This document shows positions 61,306 through 64,000 of a stretch of 64,000 nucleotides of DNA, in pieces. A program made the translations under genes and the position numbers. This DNA comes from Histoplasma ohiense (taxonomy: Eukaryota > Ascomycota > Eurotiomycetes > Onygenales > Ajellomycetaceae). The first letter of the stretch is position 1. Every line of letters starts with the position of its first letter. The DNA lies in assembly GCA_017607445.1 (NCBI GenBank), contig JAEVHH010000001.1, positions 7,564,001 to 7,628,000 on the forward strand, read 5' to 3'. A model generated the notes under the pieces. The model worked only from the letters and a program-made list of their open reading frames with translations. It did not search any database and was not told the origin of the DNA.

Positions 61306-61766
61306 TTTCCAGCCCGTTTGGCGTGAAAACCACATGCTGTTCAGCTGGGTAGAACGATATTAGGCTAGAAAGTCGGGGAAGAGATCCAGAACATAGACCT
61401 ATATGTAGAGTAAGGCTTCCTGTCATCATACTTCCTTTGGTGCTCGTATTTATGTAGTCTCCATGTTACTCCTGAAATCCACGGTTTGTTGGAGGCGAGG
61501 ATGAAGATGAACACAACAAACCGTTAAGAACAAATACAAATAAGGAACTTAAGTAAAAACTGTTTTCTTTCCATTGTAATGTGAATTCCACAGACGTATT
61601 TAGAATCACACCTGCCGAGACCAAAGCTTCCTGGGCTTGCATCTATGAAGACATGAGCAAGAGGGATCCAAATTTAGTTAGCTCTGAAAGCAACATGATA
61701 CTCAATGCGATGCCAAATTTTGAAATAATTTTGCTTTCTGGTAAAGGGAGTCACTTCAATGTTCGT
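61306..61766. other. Intergenic region
   Basis: Promoter of paralogue 2 and 3' flank of the GPI-protein gene. Nothing else recognised. Confidence 0.4.
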
Positions 61767-62711
61767 CTACAAACCCACAAATGCCATAAACATCAGAATA
61801 GGCCATAATGTCCTTTTAATTGCAGGGATAGTTGCTATCTTCTCCCCCGTCGCCGTTGACGGTGAGCTTGTTGCATTTGGACCTGGCCCTGTCGTGGTAA
61901 GCGTATTTGTTGCTGGAGGTGTTGACAGCGGAATAGTCCCAGGTCCGTTGGTAGTGTCGGGGATGGTGGTTGTGTATGTAGCTCCAGCTCCTAACTCGCT
62001 CCCTGGAATGGCAGTTCCGACACCTTTGCTTGTCCAAGCTGGAGGAAGCACCATTGTGCTAGTATTAGGTTTAGAGGCTTCGTCGCCAGCGTAGATATTT
62101 CCTGTTTCGCCGTTAGAGCGTGTATATTTTCCCGAGATCAGATCCACAATGTCGCCAGAATTGTTGTAAATCCCAGTCAGAATACTCCCATAGGAGCCAT
62201 CGATAAGGTAGAAGTTTGTTGTAAATCGATCCTAGCTTATGTTAGGATTGCCACACCCTCTTATTTATACACGTAAGGATACAAGCGGAATGATATTGAG
62301 TTGCTCAAGCACATACCCAGCAGAAAGATGTATGATAGTTTTTAAGGAGCCGGCATTCCATTCCATTCTTGCCTGTGTCGGGAGGATGTTAGTACTGTAG
62401 GTGCCAAATCCGTGTGGATCAAGTTGGTATATCAGAGAGCACCTACAGCAAAGACTTGGCAATTCGGCACGCGGCACTGCATCATCACGCTTGGTCGTTT
62501 CTCTCTTCCATGGATTTGTAACATCAACCGACTCTATCACGGAGACGAAGAGTTTTCGCATGTCTGGACCAATGGAATGAGGGGAAACTGAACTGGAGCC
62601 TCGTGCAACACACATTTCATATCCTGGGCCACAATATTGTCGTGCAGACACCGTGGACGCGGACACCAAACCAATGAACCCCACAAGAAAGGTGATTATA
62701 AAAGGACGCAT
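61767..62711 (-). CDS. Probable GPI-anchored secreted protein, lineage-specific
   Basis: Two exons, 62313-62711 and 61767-62231, encode 287 residues. N-terminal signal peptide (PFIITFLVGFIGLVSAST) is followed by a cysteine motif QYCGPGYEMCVARG, a Lys-Arg dibasic pair (KRETTKRDD), a Cys-rich spot (SLCCRCS) and a beta-rich-looking domain running into FYLIDGSYGSILTGIYNNSG. The last 90 residues are Thr/Ser/Pro-rich (for example PATNTLTTTGPGPNATSS) and end with the hydrophobic LWPILMFMAFVGL, the signature of a GPI attachment signal on a glycosylated wall protein. The intron donor GTGCTT is unusual; the more standard GTATGT three bases earlier does not keep frame. I do not recognise the family. Confidence 0.65.
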
Positions 62712-63936
62712 TTTGGACAGAGTCGGGAAATGTTAGGGAGAGGAATAAATGGAATGAAACCGTAATTGTTCAATGAAGGACAGAGTACTTCCAGCTACAA
62801 AGCGTCGAGGCTGGTAGTAGAGGCAAAAATGTTTGATATGAAGGTGTTGTTCGCAAGGAAAATGATTGACCAAGGTTTGCTATAAAAACAAATGTGCGAA
62901 GCGTCAAGTGAATTGAAGGCTATGAAACAGTGAAAGGAAATGAAAGGAACATTCCCCTTTATGATTTAAGAATAGGATCATTTGTCCTGCGCTTGTACGG
63001 TACAAATAGAACAAAGCCACTTTTAATCGGACATTGTAATGTTGACAGTGTTGACAGTTTTGACTGCTGTAGACGAAATAAACATTGAGATATCAGAGAG
63101 AGCGATAACAAGCGTGATAAGCCTGCCAATTCAATACCACCAAACGAAATATATCCTGGCATGATGCAATAATTGTCGGAGGCGTCGTAAAATTATAAAA
63201 TGGGATTCCAGCAGATTCTCTGTCCCCTAACAATAAATGTTTTGCTTAAGAACATGCGGTAAGGAAACAAAGACAGGGTTGGGAAGACCAATTCTTCCAA
63301 AAGAATTCATGCCAATCAAACCATAAATATGTTTTAACCCGTGGAAGTTGGGTGTATGATACGTGTCTGCCTGCATGCGGGCCTCAGAACCAGGAACGCA
63401 CTCGAGATCAATTAAGACATGCGGAATTAGGGATGAGCTCTGATTGGATAAGAGGGATAGGCACGAACGTTACAGACTGCATGACATGGAAGACTTGGAT
63501 CACAAACGTAAGCAATTCTTTTTGCGGAATATAATCGAAGAATTTCGGAATCGACGTTGAAGGGCTGATAAGCCGAAGGTTGAGCGTGCTGTGGAATATC
63601 GGCCACTTTGCAGCATGCTTAGTAGCTGCTTGTGTTTGTCTTGTTTGTCTTAGAGGTACTTAGGGTCACTAAATTGGCGTGTACGCCGCGTAGTGTACTC
63701 CGTAAAGTGGTGAAGTATGTTAGGCTAGTTACCTGTCCAGGATTTTTGCTTTTTTTTAACCAAAAGGCAGGACTTTTCTAAAGGAGAATCAAACAAATTA
63801 ACTAACAACGCAGTGGCAAGCAATAACACCCCACGTGCTCCTCTCTCCGAGAGTTATGTTGCTGCTATTAACCCTCAGCCCAACCCAAGCTTCTGTATCA
63901 CCCACAACACTTGTTCTCTTTGTTGAGAGCTGCAAC
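62712..63936. other. Intergenic region at the right end
   Basis: Promoter of the GPI-protein gene, AT-rich to 63250. A short plus-strand frame at 63352-63507 ends at a GTAAGC donor and holds three cysteines, but has no signal peptide or partner exon that I could find. A TACTCCGTA motif is at 63696-63704. The stretch 63820-63936 is C/T-rich, as expected for the leader of the next gene. Confidence 0.4.
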
Positions 63937-64000
63937 ATGGCAAATGACCGCAGCCTCTGGCGTAATATCCACATTTACAACGCGAGTGATCAAACGCTCC
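63937..64000 (+). CDS. 5' end of a gene running off the window
   Basis: ATG at 63937 after a pyrimidine-rich leader with AACATGG context opens a frame of 21 residues (MANDRSLWRNIHIYNASDQT) to the edge. No family can be named from this much. Confidence 0.4.
   Translation, partial: MANDRSLWRNIHIYNASDQTL

Noticed and set aside
63352..63534. Short plus-strand frame with three cysteines ending at a GTAAGC donor
   Set aside because: I compared it with the four-cysteine secreted family; it has no signal peptide, no EG-x-C block and no downstream exon.

Overview
This window is nuclear DNA of a filamentous ascomycete, most likely Eurotiomycetes and plausibly Onygenales. The evidence is short 50-140 bp GT-AG introns with CTAAC/CTGAC-like branch sites, genes on both strands without operons, fungal orthologues such as a KRTSWFFDRR-ended conventional kinesin, a carnitine carrier and a Sfc9-type TFIIIC subunit, and an AT-rich, CpG-starved intergenic tract that looks RIP-mutated. 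No rRNA, tRNA or CRISPR array could be supported. Most genes below are exon chains assembled by eye; every quoted chain gives a multiple of three, but splice sites are predictions.

Left part (1-25.7 kb): the tail of an unidentified membrane protein, then neuronal calcium sensor NCS1 (+), Emp70/TM9 endomembrane protein (-), a Thp1/PCID2-type PCI protein (-), ERAD ubiquitin-conjugating enzyme Ubc7 (-), a fungal multi-pass membrane protein (-), divergent carnitine/acylcarnitine carrier AcuH (+), TFIIIC subunit Sfc9 (-), a six-exon rhodopsin-domain membrane protein (-) and ALG1 mannosyltransferase (-).

Middle part (25.7-51.9 kb): a CpG-depleted tract, the zinc transporter Msc2 (+), mitochondrial acetoacetyl-CoA thiolase (-), bleomycin hydrolase (-), conventional kinesin (-), Rad6 (-), a histidine-phosphatase protein (+), a cytosolic 5'-nucleotidase-like metallophosphoesterase (+) and a ten-exon LaeA-like methyltransferase (+). 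These are mainly housekeeping genes of trafficking, ER function, ubiquitin signalling and metabolism; their adjacency implies no shared pathway.

Right part (51.9-64 kb): gene-sparse and more accessory. Apart from the rRNA-processing gene LCP5 it holds a decayed FAD-oxidoreductase-like pseudogene and a minus-strand run of three genes for exported proteins. Two of these are the most interesting content of the window: paralogous 121-residue secreted proteins with a Kex2-like Lys-Arg site, four cysteines in C-x21-C-x7-C-x30/31-C spacing and the same four-exon architecture (middle exons exactly 83 and 57 nt in both). Each is split into short exons, so no long open frame reveals them. The third encodes a probable GPI-anchored wall protein. 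A new gene begins at the right edge.
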